DNA of 64,000 nt from Parvicella sp964387945 (GCA_964387945.1 CAYLYX010000004.1:62001-126000); one strand, 5' to 3'; counted from the stretch's first letter, positions 1 through 8,544 are shown. Program-made: numbers and translations. Notes: generated from the sequence alone by a model not told the origin.

Positions 1-102
1 GGTTCGGGTCAAAATTACAACGGCATGACCAGCTTCAGTAAAGTGCTTTTCAAGCGCATCGCCAATAAAGCCCGTGCCTCCTGCTATGATTATCTTTTTC
101 AT
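1..102 (-). CDS. TIGR01777-type NAD-dependent epimerase, N-terminal part only
   Basis: Only the first 34 codons lie in the window; the gene runs off the left edge. The visible start reads MKKIIIAGGTGFIGDALEKH, an N-terminal Rossmann strand with the GGTGFIG nucleotide-binding motif of extended short-chain dehydrogenases, and the spacing fits the TIGR01777 (YfcH-like) epimerase family. Its ATG overlaps the TGA of the upstream DCC-family gene by four bases (ATGA), so the two are almost certainly co-transcribed and translationally coupled. The substrate of this family is unknown. Family assignment from 34 residues is moderate; a nucleotide-binding Rossmann protein is near certain. Confidence 0.75.
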   Translation of the reverse strand, partial: MKKIIIAGGTGFIGDALEKHFTEAGHAVVILTRT

Positions 103-911
103 AGGAATAGAATTAATAGTAAAACAAATATTCGGTAAATTATCCAAGTAAGAGTGAGTAGGGGAGATATCTCCAACAACTGCACTCTTCTTTTGTGCTC
201 ATAAATCATGAATGCGACTACGAGGAAAAAATAGACCAGGTTTAGGGACGGAATCATGACCCACTGGTTGAGGATAAGCATGGGAAATAGCATCAGTGAA
301 CCGATTACCGATACGGTCATCATGTTTCCATGGTACGCTAGTTTTTTAGGTTGTCGTAAGATTAATAGCACAACAAGTTGAAAAGGAATCTGAATAGCAG
401 AAATCGCCAATTCGCGATACAAACTACCTGAAGGAATAGTCGTGCCGAAGTAGTTGGCGTATGCAAATAAGGTAAACGAGGTAATTAACCAAGCAAGCAA
501 TAAGTAACAGCAACGATAAAAATAATTTACATCTGGGATACAACTATTTTGAGTTTGTTTTGCAGGAGAAATCACTTTACGGTTGTACGATATAAAGAAG
601 TACAATTGTTTAATGAGAAAATGAATGGGTCGGATAGATCCTAGTTTCCGAACTATCGGCCAGTTGTTGCCCAAAACTATCAAGAGACTCTCCACTCCAT
701 AAACTACTTTTCCAGTCTCCTTATTAATTAAAGCAATTTCGTTGCGTGCTTTGGCTGTGTCAATGCTTTCCGAAATGTTGTCGGGAAGGGAACTGTAAGC
801 TATTCTACCCTGGTTATCCAACATGCCAGATCGAATAAAGTAGTGGGTATAACCACTGCACAAAGGACATTGATCATCATAAACTAAGGTGTTGTTTTTT
901 AGTTTTTTCAT
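99..911 (-). CDS. DCC (DUF393) thiol-disulfide oxidoreductase-like membrane protein
   Basis: This 270-residue protein starts with a thioredoxin-like DUF393 domain; residues 12-18 read DDQCPLC, the DxxCxxC motif that names the DCC family. The domain runs to about residue 115. The rest (about 130-270) is hydrophobic with some five membrane segments, so the redox domain is tethered to the inner membrane. The exact reaction of DCC proteins is not known; a dithiol role is inferred from the cysteines. The gene sits downstream of a palindromic operator also found beside the adjacent GbsR/MarR-type regulator, and overlaps the epimerase gene by four bases. In Bacteroidota such genes are often found near photolyases and epimerases, but none is visible here. 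Confidence 0.85.
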   Translation of the reverse strand: MKKLKNNTLVYDDQCPLCSGYTHYFIRSGMLDNQGRIAYSSLPDNISESIDTAKARNEIALINKETGKVVYGVESLLIVLGNNWPIVRKLGSIRPIHFLIKQLYFFISYNRKVISPAKQTQNSCIPDVNYFYRCCYLLLAWLITSFTLFAYANYFGTTIPSGSLYRELAISAIQIPFQLVVLLILRQPKKLAYHGNMMTVSVIGSLMLFPMLILNQWVMIPSLNLVYFFLVVAFMIYEHKRRVQLLEISPLLTLTWIIYRIFVLLLILFL

Positions 912-924
912 TTTAGTATATTTG

Positions 925-950
925 AAACTTTCAGAAATAAATGAAAGTTT
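925..950. promoter_or_regulatory. Operator palindrome upstream of the DCC/epimerase operon
   Basis: AAACTTTCA (925-933) and TGAAAGTTT (942-950) are perfect 9-bp inverted arms around an 8-bp spacer. The same half-sites with the same spacer recur at 1503-1528 in front of the neighbouring GbsR/MarR-type gene, so this is probably that regulator's binding site. It lies 14 bp upstream of the DCC start codon. Confidence 0.7.
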
Positions 951-964
951 AAGTCAAAAAAATA

Positions 965-1477
965 TTACTTTATAAAGATCTTCATCAAAGATTTCCAAAA
1001 CCAGTTTTCACTAGCCGATTCCATGCGCGAGAGCATTTTATCTGCCTGTTGGGCAAAGCGATCAATCTCTTCCATGGTGTGTTGAAACGATTCTATTTCT
1101 TCTGTTTTTCCTTCGTCTATTTGAGTCCCATTAAGTTCTGCTAGCATTCTCAACATCGGTACAAGCTCTTTTTCGTGACGATACTTTACCACACGCTTAG
1201 CAACTACCCAAATGTCTTTCTCAGCTCGAAAGAACTCTTTTCGCTCACCCAGTTTATTCTCTTTGTACACCAACCCCCAATCCATTAAACTTCTAATGTT
1301 CATGTTGGCATTACCTCTTGAAATCATCAGTTGTTCCATAATTTCGTCTGCGCTCAATACATTCTCTGTCACTAACAAAAGTCCGTGAATCTGCGCCATG
1401 GTTTTGTTGATGCCCCACTGAGAACCGAAGTTTCCCCATGAACTGATAAACTTTATTTTTGCTTCTGATAGTTTCAT
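965..1477 (-). CDS. GbsR/MarR-family winged-helix transcriptional regulator
   Basis: The 170-residue product has the layout of GbsR-type MarR proteins: a helical N-terminus (about 1-35), a winged helix-turn-helix (about 36-85, with the recognition region ISRGNANMNIRSLMDWGLV), a wing reading ENKLGERKEFFRA, and a C-terminal dimerising helix rich in charged residues. ATG at 1477 is preferred over an upstream in-frame start because the family begins at MKLSEAK and the longer form would extend towards the operator. Palindromes lie on both sides of the gene, facing the DCC/epimerase operon and its own promoter, so autoregulation and control of the neighbours are likely. The ligand is unknown. Confidence 0.87.
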   Translation of the reverse strand: MKLSEAKIKFISSWGNFGSQWGINKTMAQIHGLLLVTENVLSADEIMEQLMISRGNANMNIRSLMDWGLVYKENKLGERKEFFRAEKDIWVVAKRVVKYRHEKELVPMLRMLAELNGTQIDEGKTEEIESFQHTMEEIDRFAQQADKMLSRMESASENWFWKSLMKIFIK

Positions 1478-1493
1478 AAAACAAACATAACAC

Positions 1494-1528
1494 AAAGTTT
1501 TTAAACTTTCAAAAATAATTGAAAATAA
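1494..1528. promoter_or_regulatory. Double palindromic operator between the GbsR-like regulator and the 1557 gene
   Basis: Two overlapping dyads share one half-site: AAAGTTT-TT-AAACTTT (1494-1509) and AAACTTTCA-N8-TGAAAATAA (1503-1528). The second has the same half-site and 8-bp spacer as the operator at 925-950. It covers the region where the -33 element of the rightward promoter should lie (TAnnTTTG at 1545-1552) and sits upstream of the leftward regulator gene, so one site could control both. Confidence 0.65.
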
Positions 1529-1544
1529 AATTACAATTCTTTTC

Positions 1545-1552
1545 TATTTTTG
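1545..1552 (+). promoter_or_regulatory. -7 box TATTTTTG, leaderless promoter of the 1557 gene
   Basis: TATTTTTG matches the Bacteroidota -7 consensus TAnnTTTG and ends four bases before the ATG at 1557. A TTG at 1519-1521 lies a little further upstream than usual. The mRNA would begin at or within a base or two of the start codon. Confidence 0.6.
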
Positions 1553-1556
1553 TATT

Positions 1557-2339
1557 ATGAGTGTTAGGAGTGGTGTTTATTCTTGGGTGAATGAAGAGAG
1601 AGGTCACCTTGGTTTCAGAATTGAGTTTTCCTGGGATAGAATCATTTTTAGCGGGTATTCGTTGCCTGCCACAAAGTATTCTGGAGGTGGTCAGACGGAA
1701 TACCTATTGACCGATTATTATGTGGGCTCAGAAATCTACAACAAGGTAGAGGAATGTTTTAGCAAAGAATTGGCAGAGCATCTATTGAAGCTTGTGCAAG
1801 ACGCAGACAATATACCTCATGTCAAAGAATTTAATGACGAAACAAAATTACTAGAAAAGTGGTTGAGCGATAAGAAGGAAGTAGATATACTTTCATCCAT
1901 TCAATCAAAGCTTCCCTGCGGAAAGTGGTATTATCCTTACCACGAAGATTTTAATGTATTACCGATAAACAGAGTGGTAGACGAAAGTCAAAATACGGCA
2001 AAATTTTATGACAAAGATTATGATGTTTTGTTGTTTGAAGGGCATAAGAACTCGCAAGTTCAGATACAGGAAGAAAAGGGGATTTGGCGAGCTTATTTGA
2101 TGGGTGAACAAGAATTGGTTGTTCTTCATGAGGTATTGGGTGAAGTCTTAATCTCCAAACCATTGGAAGGAATAAAACCTATTGTTGGAGGTGCACGAGG
2201 ATCAGCTAGTCGGTTGCTAAAAGCCGGTGGACTTCTATTTGTTCAATTCGATCGTGTCAGAGCCAGATCTAAATATGGGAGCTACCTATTTTCTCTAGAT
2301 CCAAATTCTGGGAAAATTGCTTATCAAAAAATAAATTGA
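1557..2339 (+). CDS. Conserved-looking protein of unknown function, 260 aa
   Basis: I do not recognise this family. The 260-residue product has no signal peptide, no membrane segment and no evident catalytic motif; it is soluble and mixed alpha/beta, with many aromatic residues in the first half and a glycine-rich stretch GGARGSASRLLKAGG near residue 215. It is probably cytoplasmic. The ATG is four bases after a TAnnTTTG box, which supports this start and a leaderless mRNA. The promoter overlaps the palindrome used by the divergent GbsR-like regulator, so the gene is a candidate regulon member. Its stop codon abuts, with no gap, the end of the convergent TonB receptor gene. Confidence 0.7.
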   Translation: MSVRSGVYSWVNEERGHLGFRIEFSWDRIIFSGYSLPATKYSGGGQTEYLLTDYYVGSEIYNKVEECFSKELAEHLLKLVQDADNIPHVKEFNDETKLLEKWLSDKKEVDILSSIQSKLPCGKWYYPYHEDFNVLPINRVVDESQNTAKFYDKDYDVLLFEGHKNSQVQIQEEKGIWRAYLMGEQELVVLHEVLGEVLISKPLEGIKPIVGGARGSASRLLKAGGLLFVQFDRVRARSKYGSYLFSLDPNSGKIAYQKIN

Positions 2340-4622
2340 TTAGCGATACAAATTATACCTCACACCAATAAATCCTCTGATGCCCTGATTAGAGGTATAA
2401 ACGTATGCAGGGTCAAAAGTCAAGGCGTTGGGGTTATTCTCCGTTGGTATTACATTTCCTTCATGGTCAAACGAAACGTTTTGATCAAAAGGGTCAAAAG
2501 CACGTGCAATACTGCTGGCTGGAGGGGTGTAATTCAACATGTTTTTAACACCTCCGTAAATTTCAAACTGGTCGTGCTTACCCAATGTTTTTGTAACTTG
2601 AATATTCTGAATGCTAAACCATGGTGAATAGGCAGGGCGGTTATCTAATTCTCCAAGGAGTGGTAAGCGCATGGGACTGTATATTTTTCCAGTATAGTCA
2701 ACGGTCAATTTGGCTTTTTCAAATTTATATCCCACGGTGAATGAACTGGTAAAGTTCTCCGTAAGAAGTTGTCTTTGTGTCACATTGTCCTCAGAAATAA
2801 GTACATCCATTAGCGTAGATCCGAGCAGCACCTTAAGACCATTGTTTAAATAAAGGTCTAAACCCAAAGAAACTCCTTGTGAAGTAGCATGACCGTCTAG
2901 GTTACTGTAGATTATTTTATTCGCATCGGTCTCGTAGTCCGGTACAATTTTGTTGGTGAAGTGCGTATGCCAAAGCGATAAATCAAGGTTAAACAAACCT
3001 GCTTTAAGATATTCTTTATGAACGTAATTGAGGTTAAGGTTATAAGAAGTCTCAGGTTTTAGTGTTTCGCTAAATACGACATCTCTTGCCCCAGTCAACG
3101 CAGCATGATCCTCTGTGAAAACATTGACCACTCGATAGCCCGTTCCACCTCCTATTCTTAACGTGTTTTTGAGATTGGCTGAGGACCATTTGAAGTTCAT
3201 TCTAGGGGTAAAGATGTTGCCATGAACAGAGTTTCTGTCATACCTCATTCCCAATAGGAGTTTAGCTTGTTCATTCAATGAAATATTATCTTGAATAAAT
3301 ACCCCCGGAAGGTGAATAACGCTCGGATGGTTGCTTGACAAACTATCACTATTGATAAAAGAAGTAGCTGGAGTGTTATCATCATAGTACGTGTAACGAT
3401 AGACAACAGCCGAAATAATATCGTGCTTATTTACTTCTTTGTTCCAGTACAGCTGCCCAAAACCAACATACTGATCGGCAATATACCAAGTGTCTCCATA
3501 GGTGGAGTTTTGTTGATGACCGTTACCGCTAAATTGAAAGAACACTTTTTCTTTCATAGGGAGCTGATAAGTTCCAAAAGTTTCCCACCTACTCGTATAA
3601 ATGCTTTCTCCATAAATGGAATCACCGCCTCTGAATTCTGGACTCCAGTTCATCTGTCCTCCCCATCGGTCTTCGTAATTATACCGAAAAGCAAAATTAA
3701 ATACACGCGCTTTTTTTCGGTGGATGCTCCATTTGTTAAAAACAGAAATCCTGTCTTGCAAAGTCAGGTCCGTAAAACCATCGTTGTTATTATCAATGGG
3801 GTTTTCGTAGTTAAAATAGTTAACACCGACAATGCTGTTAAACTTATCCTTCTTCCCAAACTTAAGACCTAGATCCGTGTTGATTTCTCCCCAGGATGAG
3901 CCGAAAACATCCAATGTAACCAAAGGAGCATTCATAGGAGATTTCGTAATGACATTGATCAATCCGCCAATGGCCTCAGAACCGTATAACGTTGATGCAG
4001 GACCTTTGACCACTTCCACCCGTTCGATCAAAGATTGCGGAATTCCTGTGAGACCGTAAACGGTAGATAAGCCACTGACGATTGGCATTCCATCAATTAA
4101 AATCATGGTATAGCTTCCTTCCAATCCATTAATGTGAATATCTCCCGTATTGCAGACGTTACAGTTGTTTTGGGGTCGAACACCGTTGACATTTTGCATC
4201 GATTCAAACAAAGATGGGGTAGGGTTGGCTTTAAAAAAATCAGTAGAATAGACTTCTACAGGAACAGCACTTTCTGTTTTACTGATGGGTTTCATGGTGC
4301 CGCTCACAACAACATCGCCCAATACATTGTCCTGTAATTTGATCGATAAGACCTTGGTTTCGCCAGCAGCAATCTCAAAGGAAGTTGTGTGCGGTTCGTA
4401 TCCAGAAAAACTAATCATGAGTTCGTGTTTTCCGGGTTTTTCCAATGACAAACTAAACAGACCGAGAGAATCTGTTGTTGTTCCTTTTCCGGTCCCAACA
4501 TGCAGGACATTTGCAAAGGCTTGAGGTTCACCGTTTGTATTGATTACTGTCCCCTTTACCGTTTGAGAATAGCTCAGGAAAGGAAAAAGTAGAGTAAAGA
4601 GTATGAGATTTAAATTATTCAC
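2340..4622 (-). CDS. TonB-dependent outer-membrane receptor, probably metal-related
   Basis: The 760-residue product has a signal peptide (about 1-19, ending SYSQ), a CarboxypepD_reg-like beta-sandwich domain (about 22-95), a plug (about 115-230) with the typical VEVVKGPASTLYGSEAIGG segment, and a 22-strand-type barrel to the C-terminus. The plug contains NNCNVCNTGDIHI, with C154 and C157 forming a CxxC. The start codon is GTG. It imports a substrate energised by TonB. The divergent gene is a DtxR/MntR-type metalloregulator and a DtxR-like box lies between them, so iron, manganese or a metal complex is the likely substrate; this is inferred from context, not from the barrel. Confidence 0.9.
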   Translation of the reverse strand: MNNLNLILFTLLFPFLSYSQTVKGTVINTNGEPQAFANVLHVGTGKGTTTDSLGLFSLSLEKPGKHELMISFSGYEPHTTSFEIAAGETKVLSIKLQDNVLGDVVVSGTMKPISKTESAVPVEVYSTDFFKANPTPSLFESMQNVNGVRPQNNCNVCNTGDIHINGLEGSYTMILIDGMPIVSGLSTVYGLTGIPQSLIERVEVVKGPASTLYGSEAIGGLINVITKSPMNAPLVTLDVFGSSWGEINTDLGLKFGKKDKFNSIVGVNYFNYENPIDNNNDGFTDLTLQDRISVFNKWSIHRKKARVFNFAFRYNYEDRWGGQMNWSPEFRGGDSIYGESIYTSRWETFGTYQLPMKEKVFFQFSGNGHQQNSTYGDTWYIADQYVGFGQLYWNKEVNKHDIISAVVYRYTYYDDNTPATSFINSDSLSSNHPSVIHLPGVFIQDNISLNEQAKLLLGMRYDRNSVHGNIFTPRMNFKWSSANLKNTLRIGGGTGYRVVNVFTEDHAALTGARDVVFSETLKPETSYNLNLNYVHKEYLKAGLFNLDLSLWHTHFTNKIVPDYETDANKIIYSNLDGHATSQGVSLGLDLYLNNGLKVLLGSTLMDVLISEDNVTQRQLLTENFTSSFTVGYKFEKAKLTVDYTGKIYSPMRLPLLGELDNRPAYSPWFSIQNIQVTKTLGKHDQFEIYGGVKNMLNYTPPASSIARAFDPFDQNVSFDHEGNVIPTENNPNALTFDPAYVYTSNQGIRGFIGVRYNLYR

Positions 4623-4638
4623 GGCACAAAAGTATAAA

Positions 4639-4654
4639 GTTAGATTAGTCTAAC
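4639..4654. promoter_or_regulatory. DtxR-like metalloregulator box
   Basis: GTTAGATTAGTCTAAC is an interrupted palindrome (arms GTTAGA and TCTAAC) that closely resembles the DtxR/IdeR box TTAGGTTAGCCTAACCTAA. It lies 17 bp upstream of the TonB receptor start and about 38 bp upstream of the DtxR-type gene's -7 box, which suits repression of the receptor by the adjacent regulator. Confidence 0.7.
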
Positions 4655-4691
4655 AAATAATTTTGTGCTTTTATTATTCTTTCATTTTAGC

Positions 4692-4699
4692 TATGTTTG
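4692..4699 (+). promoter_or_regulatory. -7 box TATGTTTG of the DtxR-type gene
   Basis: TATGTTTG matches TAnnTTTG and ends four bases before the GTG at 4704. It places the transcript start at about the GTG, which rules out the longer reading frame beginning at 4665. Confidence 0.6.
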
Positions 4700-4703
4700 T
4701 TAT

Positions 4704-5360
4704 GTGAATTCAATAATTGAGGAAAATTACCTAAAAGCCATGTATACCATCAGCGAACAAACTGGTGATGTTACAGCTGTGGAATTGAGCAAACATCTCA
4801 ACATCAAAATGCCTACTGTGAACAGTATGATGCGCAAACTTGCGGATCGTGGTTTGGTGAAGTACGAGAGCTATAAACCTTATCAATTAACCCAAGAAGG
4901 AAAAAAGCAAGCTGCATTGGTGATTAGAAAACATCGTTTAACGGAAATGTTTTTGGTAGAGAAAATGAATTTTGGTTGGGAAGAGGTGCACGAGATTGCC
5001 GAGCAAGTAGAACACGTAAAATCGCCTGCTTTCTTCGAAAAAATGGATCAGATTCTAGGTTTTCCAAAGGTTGACCCACATGGTTCCCCAATTCCAGATA
5101 AAGAAGGAAATATTGACTGGGTGAGCTACCGTTCGTTGTCCGACTGTGAAGTGGGTGAGCAGGTAAATGTGGTAGCGGTTACCAACTCTTCTAAGGAGTT
5201 TTTGAATTTTTTAAACGGGAAAGACATTCAGTTGAACATTCTCTTGACGGTTTCCGAAAAAGAAGAGTTTGACGGGTCTGTTAAAGTAAAGTATAAAAAT
5301 CGAGAGGAGTCGTTTAGTAAGCAAGTGGGAGATAATTTATTGGTCAAAAAGATCGACTAG
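4704..5360 (+). CDS. DtxR/MntR-family metal-dependent transcriptional regulator
   Basis: The 218-residue product has an iron-dependent-repressor winged helix (about 1-60; NIKMPTVNSMMRKLADRGLV is the recognition region), a metal-binding and dimerisation domain (about 62-125, with RKHRLTEMFL, WEEVHEIAEQVEHV and the end LGFPKVDPHGSPIP) and a FeoA/SH3-like C-terminal domain (about 140-218). GTG at 4704 is chosen because a -7 box ends four bases upstream and the family starts with few residues before the EENYLKAMY helix. It probably represses the divergent TonB receptor when iron or manganese is plentiful. The stop overlaps the next gene's start by one base. Confidence 0.9.
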   Translation: MNSIIEENYLKAMYTISEQTGDVTAVELSKHLNIKMPTVNSMMRKLADRGLVKYESYKPYQLTQEGKKQAALVIRKHRLTEMFLVEKMNFGWEEVHEIAEQVEHVKSPAFFEKMDQILGFPKVDPHGSPIPDKEGNIDWVSYRSLSDCEVGEQVNVVAVTNSSKEFLNFLNGKDIQLNILLTVSEKEEFDGSVKVKYKNREESFSKQVGDNLLVKKID

Positions 5361-5944
5361 TGAATTTCTTGGCGCATCAATATTTATCCGGAGCAGATGA
5401 GCAAATAAAGATCGGTAACTTTATCGCAGACCTACTCAGAGGGAAAGAGGTAGATGCTTATAAAGGCAATATTCGATTGGGAATAGATTTGCACCGACAG
5501 ATCGATCAATTCACAGACGATCATCCAGCCGTGAAGGAAGCTGTCAAAATTTTCAAAGAAACGCAGGGAAAATACGCGCCCGTCATCGTAGATATTGCTT
5601 TTGATCATTTCTTAGCAGCCAATTGGCAGAAATATCACCAGCAGGAGTTGAATGATTTTGCGATGGATTTTTATGAGATAATGACAAAGCATCAGGCACT
5701 TCTCCCAGAAAAAGTACAATTTATTCTTCCGAGGATGAGAACTCAGAATTGGCTTTATGAATATCAATACCTAGATGGAATTCAAAAGGCATTTGAAGGC
5801 GTTTCCAGAAGAGCATCTTTTGCTTCGAACATGGCGAATGCCAGAATTGGTCTAGAACGAAATTATGACGAACTTCAGTTTCAGTTTGATACATTTTTTG
5901 AAGATATCATTACATTTGTTAAAGAACAAAACATCAAGCTATGA
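5360..5944 (+). CDS. acpH: Acyl carrier protein phosphodiesterase (AcpH/DUF479)
   Basis: The 194-residue length and sequence match AcpH, which removes the 4'-phosphopantetheine arm from acyl carrier protein. Visible family marks are the start MNFLAHQYLSG, GNFIADLLRGKEV, and IDLHRQIDQFTDDHP, whose acidic and histidine residues resemble an HD-like metal site, and the late segment ASNMANARIGLE. Translation starts at a GTG that shares a base with the stop of the DtxR-type gene, so the genes are coupled. Family identity is firm; in vivo activity on ACP in this lineage is inferred. Confidence 0.85.
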   Translation: MNFLAHQYLSGADEQIKIGNFIADLLRGKEVDAYKGNIRLGIDLHRQIDQFTDDHPAVKEAVKIFKETQGKYAPVIVDIAFDHFLAANWQKYHQQELNDFAMDFYEIMTKHQALLPEKVQFILPRMRTQNWLYEYQYLDGIQKAFEGVSRRASFASNMANARIGLERNYDELQFQFDTFFEDIITFVKEQNIKL

Positions 5945-6432
5945 GATGGTTACTGATACTGAGTTTATGGTTGGGTCTTATGGGATGCAACGCTAAAAGT
6001 GATGAAGAAACAACTGCAATGAAAATAGATTACTTAATTGTTGAATTTCACGATGCTTCAGTTCCCCCTCCCTACCACAGGAGTTATCAACTTACCTTTG
6101 AAGGAAGCCAAGTACATATTATGGTAGATTCTTATGGAGATGTGCTTACCAATACGTCTGTTGATCTTGGAAAAGAACAAATAGAGAAGGCTTTTGAGTT
6201 GGTAAAGAAATATCAGGTCAGCAACATAGAAAAGACTACTGAGGAAGAAGGATGTACAGGAGGAACAGGATTTTCTGTAGAATATGGACTTGGAAAAGAA
6301 GTGTTGTGTAATGGCTATAACTACTTCTGCGGTGGCGATAGTTATGGTGATTTGACAGGTGATTTGGATGCACTAAAGACAGATTTAACGAAGCTGATTC
6401 CAAATTTCGAAGAATATTTGAAGGAAGAATAG
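5941..6432 (+). CDS. Small lipoprotein of unknown function
   Basis: This 163-residue protein has a lipoprotein signal, MRWLLILSLWLGLMGC, with the lipid-attached cysteine at residue 16. The mature part is acidic and contains a cysteine-rich segment EEEGCTGGTGF...CNGYNYFCGG that could form disulfides outside the inner membrane. I recognise no domain. It overlaps acpH by four bases (ATGA) and lies 24 bases before the SpoIIE-type sensor gene. Confidence 0.75.
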   Translation: MRWLLILSLWLGLMGCNAKSDEETTAMKIDYLIVEFHDASVPPPYHRSYQLTFEGSQVHIMVDSYGDVLTNTSVDLGKEQIEKAFELVKKYQVSNIEKTTEEEGCTGGTGFSVEYGLGKEVLCNGYNYFCGGDSYGDLTGDLDALKTDLTKLIPNFEEYLKEE

Positions 6433-6456
6433 TCTAAATCCATTAGATTTACATCT

Positions 6457-8544
6457 GTGAAAGTCTTTCTCAACGTATTCATTTTGTGCATGGCACTTGT
6501 TCCGATTTACGGACAAGATGAATTGATATTCGTTGAGAATTCAGAACTGTTAAATCACTCTATTGCCAATCATTTCAGCATCGCAGAAGATCCTTCTGGT
6601 GAAGTGACCATAGAGCAAATCATTGATGGTTCTGCAGATTTGGAATTCGTGCAGTTGGAGGCCGAACTAGCTAATCTTGACTTCACAACATCCAATTATT
6701 GGATCAGTTTCAAATTGTCTAACGAAAGCGATGAGGCGCTGAAGTTGGTTTTGGAAACAGCCAGACCCATTACGAATGTTGCTCTGTTGTATGAAAAAAC
6801 TCCTGCTGGAATTACTGTTCAAAAATCGGGAGATGCCATTCCATTTGACGAAAAAACAGAGAAGTCCAACAGAACCTGTTTTCGAATTTATTTACCTGCC
6901 AAAGCAACCAAAAAGTATTGGCTCAAGTTGGGAAGTGATGGTGAAATAATCAGTCTGCCCATGATTTTTTGGGATGAAGCACAGTACAACTATGTCAGTA
7001 GCAGAAGGACTTTTTTTGTTGGAATTTTCTATGGAATATTCCTTTTTGTGGCCTTAATTTACATGACCTTTTATGTGATTCTTAAAGATTGGTCGTTCCT
7101 TTATTATGTACTATATGTGCTTGGTTCTGGCTTACTACAGTTCAGTTTGGACGGGTTTATGCACCAGTACTTTTTCCCTTCAGGAGGTTATTTTACCCAG
7201 CATGCGGTGATTCTATCCGCAGGACTTACGGTGTTTTTTGTGTTGCTCTATTCTTCTACCTATCTGAAAATTAAAGAGTATAGCAAAAAATGGCATACAG
7301 TGTTTGTCTCATTTGAAGGCTTAGTGGCGCTAGTGACAATCCTCTCGTTGATCCCTGGAAATTTCTACACCCTGTCTTACCCTGCTATCAATGGGATGAG
7401 TCTATTGAGTACGGTTTTTATCCTTATTGCAGCCATATTTATTGGAAGAAAAGGTAAGGTTCATCCGCTTTTCATTGCCGGTATGGTAATCCTAATTCTG
7501 GGTGCAGTTATCTTTATTCTAGGTAATTTCAGTGTGATTAATGCCCCTGGATTGACGCAGAACAGTTTGAAAGTGGCTACTTTGATTGAAATTTTGTGCC
7601 TATCCATTGTGATGGCGAGTAAATACAAAGAATTACAAGAGGAGAAAGAGGAAGCTCAGGCGAGACTCTTAGTGGAACTGGAAAGTATTAACGAAAGATT
7701 GGAGGTGCAGGTACAAGAGCGAACGGCTCAAATTGAACACCAAAAGCAAGAAATCGAACAGCAGAACAAAGATATTGTCGATAGTATTAAGTATGCTGAG
7801 CGCATTCAGAGAGCCATTCTTCCCAGTGATAAGAAGTTCAAGTCGTTGTTGCCCGAATCGTTCGTATTCTTCAAACCAAGAGATATCGTGTCAGGTGATT
7901 TCTATTGGATTGAATCGTTGATGACGACCAATGAAAACCCGAGGCAATTGGTGGTCTACGCCACAGCAGACTGTACAGGGCATGGCGTGCCAGGAGCATT
8001 TGTGAGTATTGTAGGAAATAACTTTCTTAACCTGAGTAAAACCAATCAGGATGTGAATAGTCCTGCAGATGCGCTCGACTTTTTGAATCAAGGTGTAAAC
8101 CGAGCGTTTAATGCCGCTTCTAACGAGACGATGATTCGAGATGGAATGGATATCGCCCTATGCGCACTCGACTTGGACAAGATGAAAATGCAATATGCTG
8201 GAGCAAAGAATCCACTGTATTTAATTCGAGATGGAGAGTTGATAACCTATAAGGCAGACAAGCATCCAATTGGATATGTGGGTGACGATTTTAGTAAGTT
8301 CTCTGATCATGAAATCAACCTTCAAAAAGGAGATTTGCTATACACGTTTAGCGATGGTTTTGCAGATCAGTTCGGAGGGGAAAGAGGCAAAAAATACAAG
8401 TACAAACAGTTCAAAGAGTTTCTTTTATCCATTTCACATTTACCAATGGAGGAGCAACAAAAGAAAGTGAGTGAAGAGTTTGAAACTTGGATGGGAGATT
8501 TTGAGCAATTAGATGATGTATTAGTTATTGGTGTAAGGATATGA
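6457..8544 (+). CDS. 7TM sensor with SpoIIE-type PP2C serine phosphatase domain
   Basis: The 695-residue product has a signal peptide (about 1-20), an extracellular 7TMR-DISMED2 domain (about 25-165, WISFKLSN and YWLKLG are typical), seven membrane segments (about 183-390), a coiled coil (about 392-445) and a C-terminal SpoIIE/PP2C domain (about 450-695) with the metal-binding marks DIVSGDFYW, TADCTGHGVPGAFVS, GMDIALC and YTFSDGFADQFGG. It should sense a periplasmic signal and dephosphorylate a cytoplasmic protein, possibly an anti-sigma-factor antagonist, but no such partner is encoded here. Translation appears to start at GTG, five bases after a TAGATTTA box. The next gene overlaps by four bases. 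Confidence 0.93.
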   Translation: MKVFLNVFILCMALVPIYGQDELIFVENSELLNHSIANHFSIAEDPSGEVTIEQIIDGSADLEFVQLEAELANLDFTTSNYWISFKLSNESDEALKLVLETARPITNVALLYEKTPAGITVQKSGDAIPFDEKTEKSNRTCFRIYLPAKATKKYWLKLGSDGEIISLPMIFWDEAQYNYVSSRRTFFVGIFYGIFLFVALIYMTFYVILKDWSFLYYVLYVLGSGLLQFSLDGFMHQYFFPSGGYFTQHAVILSAGLTVFFVLLYSSTYLKIKEYSKKWHTVFVSFEGLVALVTILSLIPGNFYTLSYPAINGMSLLSTVFILIAAIFIGRKGKVHPLFIAGMVILILGAVIFILGNFSVINAPGLTQNSLKVATLIEILCLSIVMASKYKELQEEKEEAQARLLVELESINERLEVQVQERTAQIEHQKQEIEQQNKDIVDSIKYAERIQRAILPSDKKFKSLLPESFVFFKPRDIVSGDFYWIESLMTTNENPRQLVVYATADCTGHGVPGAFVSIVGNNFLNLSKTNQDVNSPADALDFLNQGVNRAFNAASNETMIRDGMDIALCALDLDKMKMQYAGAKNPLYLIRDGELITYKADKHPIGYVGDDFSKFSDHEINLQKGDLLYTFSDGFADQFGGERGKKYKYKQFKEFLLSISHLPMEEQQKKVSEEFETWMGDFEQLDDVLVIGVRI

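Noticed and set aside
3423..4524. Plus-strand ORFs inside the TonB receptor gene.
   Set aside because: They are antisense shadows of a well-supported receptor, with no own promoter or family match.
4665..4703. Upstream ATG of the DtxR-type gene with a hydrophobic N-terminal extension.
   Set aside because: The extension is upstream of the -7 box at 4692-4699 and is not part of the family; it reads like intergenic DNA.
7089..8091. Short ORFs inside the 7TM-SpoIIE gene.
   Set aside because: The frame of the phosphatase is fully supported by its motifs; the others are out-of-frame shadows.
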